Shown: positions 46,704 to 58,822 of the stretch, in pieces
How the letters are laid out: the number at the start of each line of letters is the position of its first letter
Position numbering within the stretch: the first letter of the stretch is position 1
Assembly: GCA_002197995.1 (NCBI GenBank)
Contig: NGZR01000005.1
Span: forward strand, 2,108,001 to 2,172,000
DNA from: Gaeumannomyces sp. JS-464
Lineage: Eukaryota; Ascomycota; Sordariomycetes; Magnaporthales; Magnaporthaceae
Direction of reading: 5' to 3'
DNA length: 64,000 bases
The notes under the pieces: generated by a model
What the model saw: only the letters and a program-made list of their open reading frames with translations
Databases searched by the model: none
What the model was told of the DNA's origin: nothing
Made by a program: the position numbers and the translations under genes

Positions 46704-47842
46704 TTGGAGGACCCTTCTTGAAAAGGAGTTGCGATGGGATTCTTGGAAGCCACATATCTTTAAGCTTCTGTTTTTTCATACCTAGGCCCTTGTTTCATTT
46801 TATTACTCCCCCTTCATGCCTTTCTTGTTTTTCTTGGTGATACCTGCCCAGCCACCCTTCTAGGGCGTCGTGTGTTCTAGGGTTAGGACGTGGCAGATAT
46901 GCCCATTGTGTATGACTTCAAGAGGCGCTGCAAATTTGGTTGAGCATCGGCGAACACGGCAGGGGGTAGGGGCTCAGATTGAGCATACACTTAACCACAG
47001 GGGACGCAAGAGACGGACGAGACTATTCAATACCGGCGACGCAGTGGTCTAGTATACTCTGCCAGTCTAATACCCAAAGATAATACGCGAAGAAATTCAC
47101 ATACTTTTATGTTAGACGATAGGCTGTATTGCAGCACCCTCTCCAAACATTGTTTGAACCACGAGTTGACACGGAGACCAAAACCTGGACGCCACTCCCT
47201 TGGATGAGATACGTGAGGTATCCTTCTACGGCGGTTTTAGCGTTGGCGATGCAGTGGATTGGGTTCGTGGCGGCTCAAAAATGGGTTCCAAGAGAGTTAC
47301 TTTTTCTGCGACGATCTGGGAGTTCGTAAGGCAAGCCGCCACGTCCGAGATTGTCCAAAATGATATGGAGGCGAGAAGCCACCAAAGGTTGGGAAAGAAC
47401 GCTGATGAGGACAGAGAGACGAGGGTATAGAAAAGTACCTATATAATGCCCACATGCCGACCATTTCATAGTTATCTAAATCCATGGGACCGTATCTATA
47501 TCCTTCACAACACCATCTAGGTTATCAGTCGAGTTATTTGGCCTATCCCCAAGGAAGGAGGCAGGCAGCCTAGCATCGCGCCGCAAGAAACGCATCCCAC
47601 GGCCACGAGGAGAACATTTCGCCGAGTGCGTCTGCTCGGGAGAGAACCACAGGCGCGACGCACCGAGGGAGCTCCATCGGCCGAGCAAGTTCTGTGATAG
47701 CACTTTGCCCCTCTGAAGAACATCGCCCGCGGCGGTCCAGCGCATCGCCACCACCGCCTGCGTCAGCAACAAAGAGTACCGGTGCCACAGCCCGCTCACC
47801 GTCTTGGCCGTTGTCCAGTCTCGTCGGCCGGCCGGACCAGCC
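46704..47842. other. intergenic region, no gene seen
   Basis: 1.1 kb between two plus-strand genes. T-rich at 46770-46840 (3' UTR-like). The open minus-strand frame 47476-48285 overlaps the next gene and is treated as its shadow. Confidence 0.4.
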
Positions 47843-48568
47843 ATGTTCTCCCCAATGGGATCCTCGCATCCCCGCATGCCTGGCACGATCGACAACGAGA
47901 TGCCGCTGCTGGGCAACGGAAACTTCCACTGGGTGATGATCCGGCGAGACGCTCGCGAGGAGCCCAGGCCGGCGATGGCCAAGCTGACGACACCAGCGCC
48001 GCCCAGACGCCGGGGAAGTCCTGGCGGGAAGAAGAAGAAGGGGTTCAGCTTCGGCCGGTCTGTTGGTCCGCCGTCCGCGAAAAGCACGGACGCCCCAGGT
48101 GAAGAAGCCGCTGGCCAGCTTCCGCAGGGCTTCGAGGTCATCCGCGGGGCCCGGATGATGGAACGGGGCTCGGGCTCCAGGGAGGATGTGGGGCCTAGAT
48201 GGTTCGAGACGAAGATGGGGAAGATACTGTCGATACTGCCACGTGCGGTGAACTTCGTACGGAGGAAGTGTGGCGCACGACGCAAGGCTCCTAGCAGTGT
48301 TGGCGAGAGCGTGGACGACGACCGGAGAGCGGGGCATAGCGAGGGACCAGCCAGGCAGGCACCAGGCTCGCAGGATCAAACCACCACGGCCTACCCGTTA
48401 TCGGGAGGGAAGTTGACCATGACCGACTGGCAGTTGCACCAGGCCAAGGACAACATGGGCCTTCCAACGGCAGCCAGGTCGGAAGTGACTCTGGCAGACG
48501 ACAATGGCGGCGGATCGTCCGCCAGACGCCCTGTCTTCCCTGAGGCCTGGTGGGTTTATAAGGGCTGA
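47843..48568 (+). CDS. hypothetical basic protein, 242 residues
   Basis: Single exon with ATG at 47843 and stop at 48566-48568; 242 aa. Composition is protein-like with GC-rich third positions: MFSPMGSSHPRMPGTIDN, then GNGNFHWVMIRRD. A Lys/Arg-rich centre (PGGKKKKGFSFGR), SILPRAVNFVRRKCGARRKA and a C-terminus ending FPEAWWVYKG follow. No domain, signal peptide or membrane span was recognised. The opposite strand is open over much of the same DNA (to 269 codons). I prefer the plus strand for its charged composition and proper ATG, but this is a judgement, and an upstream exon is possible. Confidence 0.5.
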   Translation: MFSPMGSSHPRMPGTIDNEMPLLGNGNFHWVMIRRDAREEPRPAMAKLTTPAPPRRRGSPGGKKKKGFSFGRSVGPPSAKSTDAPGEEAAGQLPQGFEVIRGARMMERGSGSREDVGPRWFETKMGKILSILPRAVNFVRRKCGARRKAPSSVGESVDDDRRAGHSEGPARQAPGSQDQTTTAYPLSGGKLTMTDWQLHQAKDNMGLPTAARSEVTLADDNGGGSSARRPVFPEAWWVYKG

Positions 48569-48697
48569 GATGCACCTAAACCCTGCTGTTGTCTACTTGT
48601 TCTTTATACCCAACAAGCGCATCATGTATCATTAGTGTAGCCCGTTCGAGGGAGCTAGTTCGACCGCACTGAAATTAAAGTGCGCAACTGCTGATCC

Positions 48698-50571
48698 TCA
48701 AAAGACACCGCCACCGACGATGAAGAGACGCTCCTCCTCGCGCTTGGCCCACTGTACGATCCGGTTGGCCCCCTGGCTCATGGCGGCGCGGGATGAGTTG
48801 GGCCCGGCAACGCAGTAGAACTCGAACACGGGCGTGACCCAGGCGAGGCTTGTCGAGTCCTCGCCGGAGCAGTGCAGGACGCGGAGGTGCGAGTGGCGCG
48901 CGTGTGCCGACGCGTGCAGCCGGTGGTAGAGCGTCGATAGCCGGCGGCGCGCCACAACGTCGGCAAAGGCGGGCTCGTCGAGCGAAGAAGAGACGAACTG
49001 CACGTTGGCCCGCGATTTGTACAGGAAGTGCGCGATTTGGCTGCCCGGAGCCACCTCGCTCACCCGTGGCCGGCCGGCGCCGGCGGCGGCCCTGATGAGA
49101 GCCAGGCCCCCGTTCTTGCCCAGATGCTGGGCCACCTTGTCGCGCATCTCCTTGAGCTCGAAGAAGCTCTCCCTGTCCGGGCTGATGAGGATGATGGCGA
49201 TCTCGTCCTCAGGGGCGAGGGACGCCGCTGGCCGGGCGGGCGGAGGGACCGCTCCGTGGTCCTCGGACGAATCCGCGCCTGGCTTATCAAAAAAGCTCAC
49301 GTACATGTAGAGATAGCCGCGATTGTTGAAAGCGGGTAGGCACAGAGGGATCCAGTTCTCGCCGCCACCAGCCTTGATGCTGTCGGATGCGAAGAGCATG
49401 TTAAATATCAGCTCCAGGTCGCTGGGGTGCAAAGAATGCCTCCGAGGACGAATGACGCTCACGAGCTTGCCGCCGGCGACGATGAGGCCATACAGCAGTT
49501 TCTCGGACCGCTGCTTCAGGAAGGCATTGTTGATTGCGTGGCGCTGAGACTTCCTGAGCTTCAGACATTCGAGGGCGCCGAGCAGGGCCGAAGACGAGCC
49601 CCTAGTGAAGCTGTCGGCCAGGGCCGAGAGCAGGGACTCGGTTCCCTGGAGCGGCTTGCTCAGGTCAGACGACGGCCGGTGGACAAAAATGTTGGTCAGG
49701 GTGGGCAGCGTCAGGGTAGACAGGATCTGCATGTAGAGAGCATCGAGCTGGCCGCGCAGCTGCGAGTCGCTCTCGCCCAGACGGCTGATGGCCACAAAGT
49801 ACAGCGGGCCCTCAGTGGCGATAACGAAGCGGGCGTCCCCGGCCGTAAATCCCTGCAATGGGTCTTTGGCGCCCTCGTAGAAAGATATGATGGTCTGCAC
49901 TACGCCGATATACGAGTTGATTAGGCTTGGGTCGCCGTGGCGGCTCCAGATGGGCTTGCCAGCCGACGATAGGATCATATAGTGTTTTAGCTTGGCCTTC
50001 CACAGCTTGAGAAGCGCCTCCTCGTCCTGCGCGCCGGAGGACGCGGCGTCGTACAAACCGTCAAACTCGCGCGCGAAGCCGGCCAGCTCGTCCTGGGCAC
50101 CAAGCCCGGCGGCAACGGCCTCGAAGGGCGGGCGGGTGGCGGACTGGGCCCTGAGGAGCTGCCAGGCGCGGCTCTTGGCACTCAGCTCCCTATTGATCAG
50201 GCTCTCAAGGTCGCCAGGGGCCCTGAGGGTCGGGGCAAAAGTCATGACGCTCGCCGAGTCGTCGGGGACCATCGGAGTGGCGTACCCACTGGCGAGCTGG
50301 GCCGAGGGGCTGGAGGAGGAGAAGGTGCCGCGGGAGCCGTCGGGGAACGACATGGTCTGGATGTCGACCGACGAGACCGCCGTGGTCGGCCTGGCCTGCA
50401 TCTTACTGGTGGCGCCATCGGCAGGCGGCGCGCCAGGCAGGCGGGCCGTGGGGGGAGTGGAGGCGGCGGCGGAGTGGGAGTCTCGGATTCGGTTTCTGGT
50501 GCAGGTTCGGGGGTGGCCGAGTCATCGGCGGGACCGCGGACGACATCTTGGTCCTGGGCCATATCGGGCAT
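48698..50571 (-). CDS. mon1: MON1, vacuolar fusion protein of the Mon1-Ccz1 Rab7 GEF (one frame break)
   Basis: Single exon on the minus strand, about 624 aa. The N-terminal 60-70 residues are acidic and Pro-rich and begin [10 protein letters not shown]. The conserved body has [68 protein letters not shown] and a C-terminal [16 protein letters not shown]. These cover the three longin-like units of Mon1. With Ccz1 it activates the Rab7 GTPase Ypt7 on late endosomes and vacuoles, and it is needed for vacuole fusion and autophagy. A missing C in the run corresponding to 50450-50455 splits the N-terminus from the body; without it translation could only begin at 50401. It shares its upstream region with dop1. 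Confidence 0.95.
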
Positions 50572-51179
50572 CTTCCAGAGCGGTGTCTATGCCGTGTGTG
50601 GTCCTCCACATGATCCTGCTGCGAGGTCGGGATGCATTCGGGAAAAGGGACAGCAGCGTGATTTGGCCCGTGAAGGGTCGATGCGGTGGTGCATCGATAA
50701 AACGGACGGCAAAGAGATTCACCGATTGAGAGTACCGACGCGGGTGGCAACGCGTCTGCTCTCAGGATGTCGGCCTCGACTTAGTCCCAGGCACAAGTTG
50801 ACCTAGGCTGGCGGCTGCTCAGGGGAACGCGGTGACGACACGAAGGGGCTTGGGAGGTCTGGCTGGCGTGGAGCCCTGAGCTCATCCTAGCTCGTGCTGC
50901 TCGCTAGCGCTGGGTGGGCGGTGGGGGCATGCGGCTAGGGGTCGCTGGGCAGGCGCTGACGTAAATCCGCCCGCCCAGCTTCAGTGCACGTTTGCGGTTG
51001 GATTGAATGAACGTCAACGTGTTTCTTCAAGGCGGCCGCGACGCCAGCCCCGGCACAATATTGACTGCCGCTCAACCCCCCGCGCGATGCTTGCCGACCG
51101 AGAATCCCTTGCCACGAACCCAAAGGCCATGGTCCTGACCCGTCCGATTTAGTAGCAGAGCAGCGCCGCCGTTCAGAGA
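50572..51179. promoter_or_regulatory. divergent promoter region, MON1 / DOP1
   Basis: 608 bp between the MON1 ATG (-) and the inferred DOP1 ATG (+). No gene was seen; both promoters must lie here. Confidence 0.5.
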
Positions 51180-54100
51180 ATGGCGTTTGAACAGGTCCGG
51201 GGAGTCTCCGTCTCCCCAACAAGCTCTGGCCGCGAGTCCCCCATCCCTCGCCAATGGAGAAACCAACTAGGAGCCGGTACGGAGACATAACAGACCACGG
51301 GGCGCGGGTGCAGCCGTCTGACCTGGCCGGGCTGACGCGAATTTCTTGCATGCCTTCCTAGACGACTCCCCCAAAGACAAGACCTTTCGCAAGTATGCCG
51401 CCAACGTCGAGAGGGCCCTGTCCCTCTTCGAGACCGCGCTGCAAGAATGGGCCGACTACATCTCGTTTCTGAATAGGCTTCTCAAGGTCGGCACAATAAC
51501 CCTGCGGCTGTTGCTGCTTGCTGTTGTCAATCTCCCATGTGCTGACCTTGCCCCTCGACCAGGCCCTCCAAGCCCGAACAAGTGCTATCACGACCGTCCC
51601 CTCCAAGGCCCTCGTCGCAAAGCGCCTTTCGCAATGTCTGAACCCCACGCTTCCATCTGGTGTCCACCAGAAGACCCTCGAGGTCTACCACTACGTCTTC
51701 ACCATGATCGGGAAGGATGGGCTTTCCAGAGACCTCCCCCTATATCTCCCCGGCCTGGCCTCCACCCTATCCTTCGCCTCCCTCTCCGTGAGGTCGCCCT
51801 TTCTCGACCTACTTGAGCGCCATTTCCTAGACCTCAACCCGCGCTCTCTGAGACCGGCACTGAAATCTGTGGTGCTGGCCTTGCTCCCTGGACTCGAGGA
51901 TGAGACGGCTGAGGACTTCGAACAGACCCTCAAGCTGATGGACCGCTTCAAGGTAGCCATCCGGCCGCCCAACAGCGAAGAAATCACGCCTGCACACTCG
52001 TCAGGGGACTCGTTCTTTTGGCAGTGCTTCTTTTTGGCCTCCATCACTAGCCAAAGCAGGCGGGCAGGCGCTTTGGCATATCTTGTTCGGAACCTGCCGA
52101 GTCTGGGCCATCCGTTAGCCCCTGAGGCCAGCCAGCCCGCCGAGCCCGAAGATGAAGCCGTCTCGGATACCGCACTCAAAATCGCACAGCTAGTTACGTC
52201 CCCTGAGCCGGGACTTTTACTCCGCTGCTTTGCTGCGGGTCTCGCCGACGAAAACCTTCTTATCCAGCGGGGTTACCTTGATTTGCTGGTAACTCACCTT
52301 CCTCTGCACTCAAGGGTGCTTCAGACACGTGTGAAACCCACGGATCTCGAGCTGCTTTTGAGAGCAGCCGCTGGGGTCGTGACTCGGCGAGAAATGAGTC
52401 TCAACAGGCGTCTGTGGGCGTGGCTGCTGGGGCCGGAGCGGCAGCCGGAGGGTTCGATTCTGAGAATGCGCCCGAATCCCCCAGCTCCTTGTCTGAACAT
52501 CACCCCGGCCACTTGACGTCCAAGACAGGCTACTTCGAAGAATACGGATTGCAGCCCCTGAGCCGGTCGTTGCTGGCTATGATCAAGGCAAGTGAGCAAG
52601 GTGGCCCGGCCGAGAGGGCACGCCCCTATCGCATATGTCTCTCGCTTATGGACCGCTGGGAAATTGGAGGCCTGGTCGTCCCTGAGCTGTTTCTGCCCAT
52701 CGTCGACAGTGTGCGCAAATACAAGGCCAAGGCGCCGTCCAAGCTGGACTTTGGCGAAGTGCTCCGGAGTGCGAGCGTCTTCTTCGATGGCGTCGAGAGC
52801 GGCCTGATTTACGGCGAGCTACTCGGCATTTTGGCGCCTGCTCTCGGACCTGGTAATCTGGAGTCTGCCGAGCGCAGCGACAGGCTCGCCCTGGTCAGGT
52901 TCGTGCTTACGCACTTCAACGTGAGGGAAGAGGAGATGATAACGATCCACGCTCCTCTGACTGCACTGTCGATTCTCTGCATGCTAGAGGAAGCAAAGCA
53001 CCGGCTGGCCGCCTCGGATGGTGCCGATGAGAGCAATACGATATCAGCTAAGGCTCTCGGGATCGCGGCCGACCTGCTGGAACTTGTTCCCGAGCGCGCG
53101 TTCCTACCGTCAGGAGCCAAGGCAAACCCCGACGGTGACTCCAGCGAGGCGCCGGATGCATCAACAACAGTGGGTATCCTCAAAAAGATCAAGAACTTCT
53201 ACGTAAACGACCAGGGGAGTCTGGAGGCGGCTTCTGCCCCCTTTACGGGCCAGAGAGTAGGCGAGCTGCTGCTGCAGAAAGCATGCAATCTGAACTGCGA
53301 GGCCCTTCATGAGGAGAACCAAGGGGCCGCGGTCGGGGTCAAGAGCCGCATTTTGCTCCTTCTCTTGAACAAGGCGCCAGCCCATGCGCCCTTCGATGAC
53401 AAAAATCTCCTCCATGCCGTGCACGACCGCCTCGCCACAAGCCCGCCACTGGACTTTGTCACATTCTTATCGCTCCTGTCTCTTGCAACAATTCTCTACT
53501 CCTCGAGCCGCGTCTCGCAAGTTGAGGTTTCCGAGAATAGTCCCCCAGCTAGTCCGCCATGCCTGGTTTTACCTCTCTACGCCGGAGCCAAAGTACCACG
53601 TCGAGACCGTCCGAGGCTTGTGGCAACTCCAGACGGCTCTCGGGGCCCAAAATCGCGACATCGAGGCCGCAATTTCAAGTCTGATAACGCACCAAGCCGC
53701 TACAGGCGACGCAACTGTCGGCCGCTCGGTCGACGCTGGGCGCAGCTTCGCCGTCCTTTGGTCACACACTCTCCAAGACAACCCCTCCAGTTCCGACCGC
53801 AGGGGGCCGAGGACTCCGCGGATTACCCAAGGCGGGGAGTCCAAGGCCTCCTTTCCCAGGCTTGCCGGCATGGATCACTACGATGTCATGTTGACGAGGC
53901 CTCTTTTCCTGGTTCTTGATGCCTTGACAGATGACAGGGGACATCTCTTCATGAGTGCGAAGTCGTGGCTCAATACTCTAAATGGAGTTAACAAGTAAGT
54001 GCTGTCCGTCCCCTGAAACCTAGCCACTATCTGACCTCTCGCGCCCGTTCTTTGTCAAAGGCTTTTCTCCATCTTTGCCGGCAAATTCCTGGATCTGGGG

Positions 54101-57100
54101 TTCTTGCAGCTCAGCAAAGCGACAAGTGACGTGGCGAAGACTATCGAACTCCGTGAGAGCGATGATTTGAACCTCTGCCTCTACTATATAAAAGGACTAT
54201 CAAACATCTTGAGATGGGCGCCTGGCAGTATATGGGCCGTGCTCGCGAAACACACGGTGTCTGACGAGCCAGTCCAGCAGGAACCTGAGAAGCACAACGG
54301 CAAGTGTTTTACCTTGCTACTTGCAAGATTAGTCTTTATACTGACTAGTGTTGCTCAGGAGCTCCAGAAGGAGAGGGCAGCATATCTTTCTTGGTCTTTT
54401 TCCTACAGATCTGCGTAAGATGCGTCACTTTCGACGTGACGTCGGACGACGAGCAGCCAGATGGCAGGGCGGCACAGCTCTGCGGCTCCGCGCTGACGGT
54501 GCTGCATCAGATTCTTGGTAATCCTTATGCAGTCTCTCTGGCGGAGCTACACCTCGAGGATATCCTCCTCGAAAAGCTTTCACAGTCGCTCTCTCGAGCG
54601 GACCCATACATTCAAGTCCTGCTCCTGGATGTGGGGCTCGCGTCTCTCAAGCTGCGTACCACCGCCATCGTCGATCGGCCGCTGTCGCCACTAGCAGCCT
54701 CAGAGAAGCGGATAACTAGCCTTGACCCCACCAAGAGTGGAAGACCGCCTTCTACTGCAGGCGAAGGGCCAACTCGGCCACTAGGACCGCCGCAGGCCCT
54801 GCTAGGCTGCATACAGGCCGGTCTGAGCTCTCCGAGAAGCCGCCTAGTTCTTGAGAGCTGGGTGAACTTCCTAGGCGACGTCATTCCTCTGTATGCAGAC
54901 TCAATCTTCCAGGTTCTCATCCCCCTGGTGGAAACCCTGTGCTCCCAGATCAGCAGCACGCTGCTCGGTCTCCAAAAAATGTTCAAAGACGCCGGCCAAC
55001 CCGAGGGCGATGCGGCCAGCGGCCCGGAGACAACCCTCATTTATCTGCTCAACGCGCTCGAGCAGGTTCTCGCCAAAGCGCACGATCAGCTCCTGATGGA
55101 GGAGGCTAGAGCGTCTTTTACCAAAAGCCCGGAGCAACCGCAGGGCTTCTTTGGAACCATCTTCTCGTCTGACGCGCCGCAGTCCAGGAGCGCTACCGCC
55201 AACGACAGGCTTACAGTGCTGCTGGCGTTTCAGGACGCAGTGCGCATCTGCTTTAAGATATGGTCATGGGGACAGGGGCCAGACGCGGGGATGCAGGACA
55301 TGGCCTCGGCTTCTTCCTTCAACTACACGTCTCTGAGAATGAGAAACAGAGCCAGGAGGCTTCTGGAGCACCTGTTTGCTGCCGAAACTCTCCAGTGCAT
55401 GGAGACCATTGTCGAGATCTGGCGAGGCTCGGGGCCATCCATGCCCCTGCAACAGCAGCTGCAAACAGAAGTCTTCAACCTTCTCCCCGCCCTCGACAGC
55501 TCCCGCCCGAAGCACACGATCCCGGCCCTCTTCAACGCTATCTACAGCAGGGCCAATCCCGGTGCCCTCGACTCAACACGCAAGTCAACGCTGACCGTAG
55601 AGCTTCAAGACACCGACATCGTAATCTTCCTCGTCGAGTACGCTAGGTCGCTGGAGGATGACGCCATGGACGAGATATGGCACGACTGCATGTTATTTCT
55701 CAAGGACCTCCTCGGAAACCCATTCCCGCACCGCCAAACACTGCCCAGTCTGCTAGAGTTTGCGGCCATCCTCGGCGAGAAGGTGGACAACACCAACTTC
55801 GGAGAGCAGAAGAAGATGCGGAGGGAACTAGGTGTAAGTATTTTAAGCCAATAAGTCGGCTTTGGAGCGTTCATGTACTGACTACTCTTCTCGGGAAAAA
55901 AGGACCTCTTCCTTCGCCTCCTCACCGCACTCTTCACAGCAAGGCCCTTGAATTTTACGGACGTGTCGCCCGAGAAGCCCAAAGGACCCGAGCAGCAAGA
56001 GAAACCCACCGCAAGGAGTCTTTTTGAACGAGCAGATGATGTCGTGGAGGTGCTGTCCTGCATTGTCCCCAACTTGACCAAAATTCTCGTCGAGTCGGAT
56101 CGTGTGCTGAACGCAGCGGGTGTCATCTCGACCCATGTGATCGGCCCAACGCTGCGGTCCAAGGGCTTCCCGGACACTATGTCGAAAAGCACGCTCGTGT
56201 TACTCCAGGAGCTGTCGCGGCTGCCGAACAACCAAAAGACGTGGAAGAAGGATGTGGCCGACGCCTTCAACGACACAAGGTTCTTCGGCACCTCACTATC
56301 CCTCGTGGCCAGCGACTGGCTTCCTCTCCTGCGGCAATGGGCAGTCAATGACAAGGACAGGATGCCCGAGATACTGAGCCGCATCACCCCACCGGCGACC
56401 GCTGGCATCGTGTTCGGGGTTGGCGCCACTTCGGCTCGGCTCGAAGCCGACCGCAAAACCCAGCTCAACCTGCGCCGAGTAGCGGCCTTGCTGCTCGCGT
56501 CAACGCCTGACGCCTTCGTTTCGGAGCTGCCCCAGATCCTAGATAAGATTGTGGAGCTTCTTGGAGCAACCGCAACGTCGTCGCCATCATCCACGACAAG
56601 GGCGGAGCTGTTCATGGTCGTGCGCGCGCTGGTGCTCAAGACGAGCGCGATACACCTGGCGCCGCTCTGGCCCATCATCAACGCGGAGCTCCACGCGGCG
56701 ATATCCTCAGTCGTGGCGCCCGACCACAGTGGGCCTTCTGAGACGTACAACAACGTCTCGGTCCTCCAGGCTTGTAAACTTCTGGACCTGTTGGTATGCG
56801 TTGCGCCAGACGACTTCCAACTTCACGAGTGGCTCTTTGTTACCGACACCATCGATGCTGTGCATAGGCCATCGACGTACCAGCCCGTCGCGCTAGTGGA
56901 TGAGTTGTCAGAGGAGCTTGGGTCCGTGATCATGTCCGGAGGCACACACTCAGCCCTCCAGCCGCCCGCCGAGTCAGCCCCCCATACGGCGACGGGAAGC
57001 TACAACAGGCGGACCCTGCTAGGTTCAGGTGGAATAAGTGACGATGTGACTCTAGAGAGGCGGGAGGAGCTGATCGCGAAGGTCCTGAGGCCCTTCTTTG

Positions 57101-57222
57101 GACAGCTGAGCATCTTCGCCTTCGAGGCGACATACGCCATGGGGCCGCTGGATTGGGACCACTGTGTTCAGGGACTTTTGAAGGACATGTTTGACGAGAA
57201 GAGCATAGTCAAGGCGCTGTAG
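51180..57222 (+). CDS. dop1: DOP1 (Dopey), endosome/Golgi trafficking protein (two frame breaks)
   Basis: Inferred exons: 51180-51276, 51362-51486, 51563-53994, 54061-54299, 54359-55833 and 55903-57222. The total is divisible by three and gives about 1895 aa, typical of fungal Dop1. The conserved Dopey N-domain begins FRKYAANVERALSLFETALQEWADYISFLNRLLK and continues PSKALVAKRLSQCLNP and GKDGLSRDLPLYLPGLA; the C-terminal leucine-rich half ends LLKDMFDEKSIVKAL. With Mon2/Neo1 partners it acts on endosome-Golgi membranes. The first exon is inferred from phase and composition (MAFEQVRGVSVSPTSSG). One base is missing at the G run 52429-52432, and one is extra near 53519. The fourth intron is GC-AG. 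Confidence 0.92.
54300..54358 (+). other. GC-AG intron in DOP1
   Basis: The donor is GCAAGT and the acceptor GCTCAG, 59 nt. It joins ...KHNG to APEGEGSISFLVFFLQICVRC in frame, restoring a conserved Dopey segment. No GT donor nearby gives that junction. GCAAGT is the usual context of the minor GC-AG class. Confidence 0.75.
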
Positions 57223-57410
57223 GCAGAGACGAATAGCTGTAAGAGGGATATCTAACTGAGTACGGCCTGTTTTGCCATGTGAAAACAATCCTCCCGAGAG
57301 ATCGGGCGCTAGCAAATGATAACTGCCTAGTCCGCGGGTTCTAATGACGATGTCTTCCTGCATACCTCCATCCCAAAAAGCCTAATAATAACTGGTAGCA
57401 GCAAGGTTTC

Positions 57411-58391
57411 CTATACCAATGCGACTCGATCTCCACCTCGCGGTTTCCTCGCAGGAAGGTTGGCGGGAAGATAGGCGACCATGGCCTTGCTCGCGCCATG
57501 CATACAATAGTGGGTAACGGGAACCTTGCCCCAGTCCCTGGGGATCAGCTTGGCGATCTGCCTGATGTCGCTCGTCCTGGGCAGGTAGAGGGCATGGTCG
57601 TACTGCCTGCAGGCGGCGTGCAACGTGTCCAGGTTGTAGGGCTGCATGGTGGAGAGGTCAAAAACCTCCTGGTCGCGGTAGTTGACGCCGCCCCAGGGCG
57701 GGGAGGCGAAGATGACCGTCTTGTCCGGCTGGATCGCCAGGCTCTCGGGCAGGAAGGTGGAGGTGGCCGAGGAGGACGCCCTGGTGGCGGCGCCGGCGGC
57801 TCCATTCTCCCCAACGTCCTGTTCCTGCTGCTGCTGCTGGTGCTGCTGCTGGCTGAGAAAGTCGAAGCAGTCGGCGTTGACCCACGTGATCCAGTCACCG
57901 ACGCCGTAGACCTCGGCGTTGTGCTGGGCGCAGGCCAGCGTGTCGGCGTCCTTCTCGATGGCGATGACGCGGGCCCAGCGCTCCAAGAGGGCAAAGGCGA
58001 TGGCGTTGCCGCCGACGCCGCCGAAGAGGTCCACCACCGTGTCCTTCTCTGGGCTGGCCCAGGAGGACATGTAGTCTGCTATCTTGCTGAGGAGGATGGT
58101 TGGGTTAGAGTTGACGTAGAGAGAGGAGAGGAAAAAAGCTCAGCTCCCGAACTTACTTGGCGATGGGTTCTGGGTCACGCCGAACCAGGCGTCGTGGGTG
58201 AGGCGGATATCATCGTCGTACCACTCGAATATCGAGTAGCGCTGCTGCCAGTATCTTGAGCGAGGTCAGTATCGTGAAGGCTGTGCGAGGCGTGTGAGCG
58301 GAGGCTCACTTTTTTATATCCCAGGAACTTCGCTGGGCTCTTCGTAATGGAGACAGCGCTCCGTTAGAGGCAGTCTTGGGGCTTCTTGCAT
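57411..58391 (-). CDS. tgs1: TGS1 trimethylguanosine synthase (RNA cap hypermethylase), two frame breaks
   Basis: Exons on the minus strand are 58391-58310, 58254-58157 and 58086-57411; about 285 aa once two missing bases are allowed for. Seen: KKYWQQRYSIFEWYDDDIRLTHDAWFG (27-53), the SAM site VVDLFGGVGGN (78-88), IEKD (104-107), NADCFDF (131-137) and the catalytic SPPWGG (189-194) with YRDQEVFDL. It converts m7G caps of snRNA and snoRNA to trimethylguanosine in the nucleus or nucleolus. A glutamine-rich insertion (about 139-150) followed by a Gly/Ala/Ser stretch to about 176 interrupts the catalytic domain. One T is missing in exon 1 (CCTGGGAT near 58320) and one C at the end of exon 2 (CCC near 58164). 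Confidence 0.92.
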
Positions 58392-58822
58392 ACTTGCGGT
58401 TGTGTTCGACCGATCTTAATAAAAATCAGGTCTAGATTCCGCGGCCCGGGGAACCTCAATATCGAGATCAGGTCATTTTGATGAGGTTAAAAGTTCCAGA
58501 CGGCTGCTCTCACGCGTCCCGGCAAGTGCAGCACGGCCCACATCTACTGCGGCGTCTTAGCGCGTTGACACCCCTGAACCCCACAATTACAAGGCTGACG
58601 GCGCTGGAGCTTCAGGACAGCTTAGCTTGAGGCTTGGGATCACCCAGGCACCTCCCATTGATCAAATCGATACTCTTGCTGGGTGGCACATGTCAATTGT
58701 CTCGTCTCGCATCGAAACACTCAACCCAAGAGGACACACTGGTCTGCGCGGCCCACAACGACGGCATATACCTGACGAACAACGGCGGCGCATTCACACA
58801 AAAAGTCTCCTGAGCCGGCGCC
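58392..58822. promoter_or_regulatory. divergent promoter region, TGS1 / GRASP
   Basis: 431 bp between two head-to-head start codons. No gene seen; a plus-strand frame from 58627 runs into GRASP out of frame. Confidence 0.5.

Noticed and set aside
47476..48285. 269-residue minus-strand frame
   Set aside because: Overlaps the better-supported plus-strand frame 47843-48568. Its composition is poor and its start and end are unconvincing, though it cannot be excluded fully.
55605..56753. 382-residue minus-strand frame over DOP1
   Set aside because: Ser-rich antisense shadow; the plus strand is a conserved Dopey protein.
19661..58391. Programmed frameshifting or mass pseudogenisation as the cause of the frame breaks
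   Set aside because: Breaks go in both directions, occur in unrelated genes, lack shared slippery-site context, and active-site residues are preserved.
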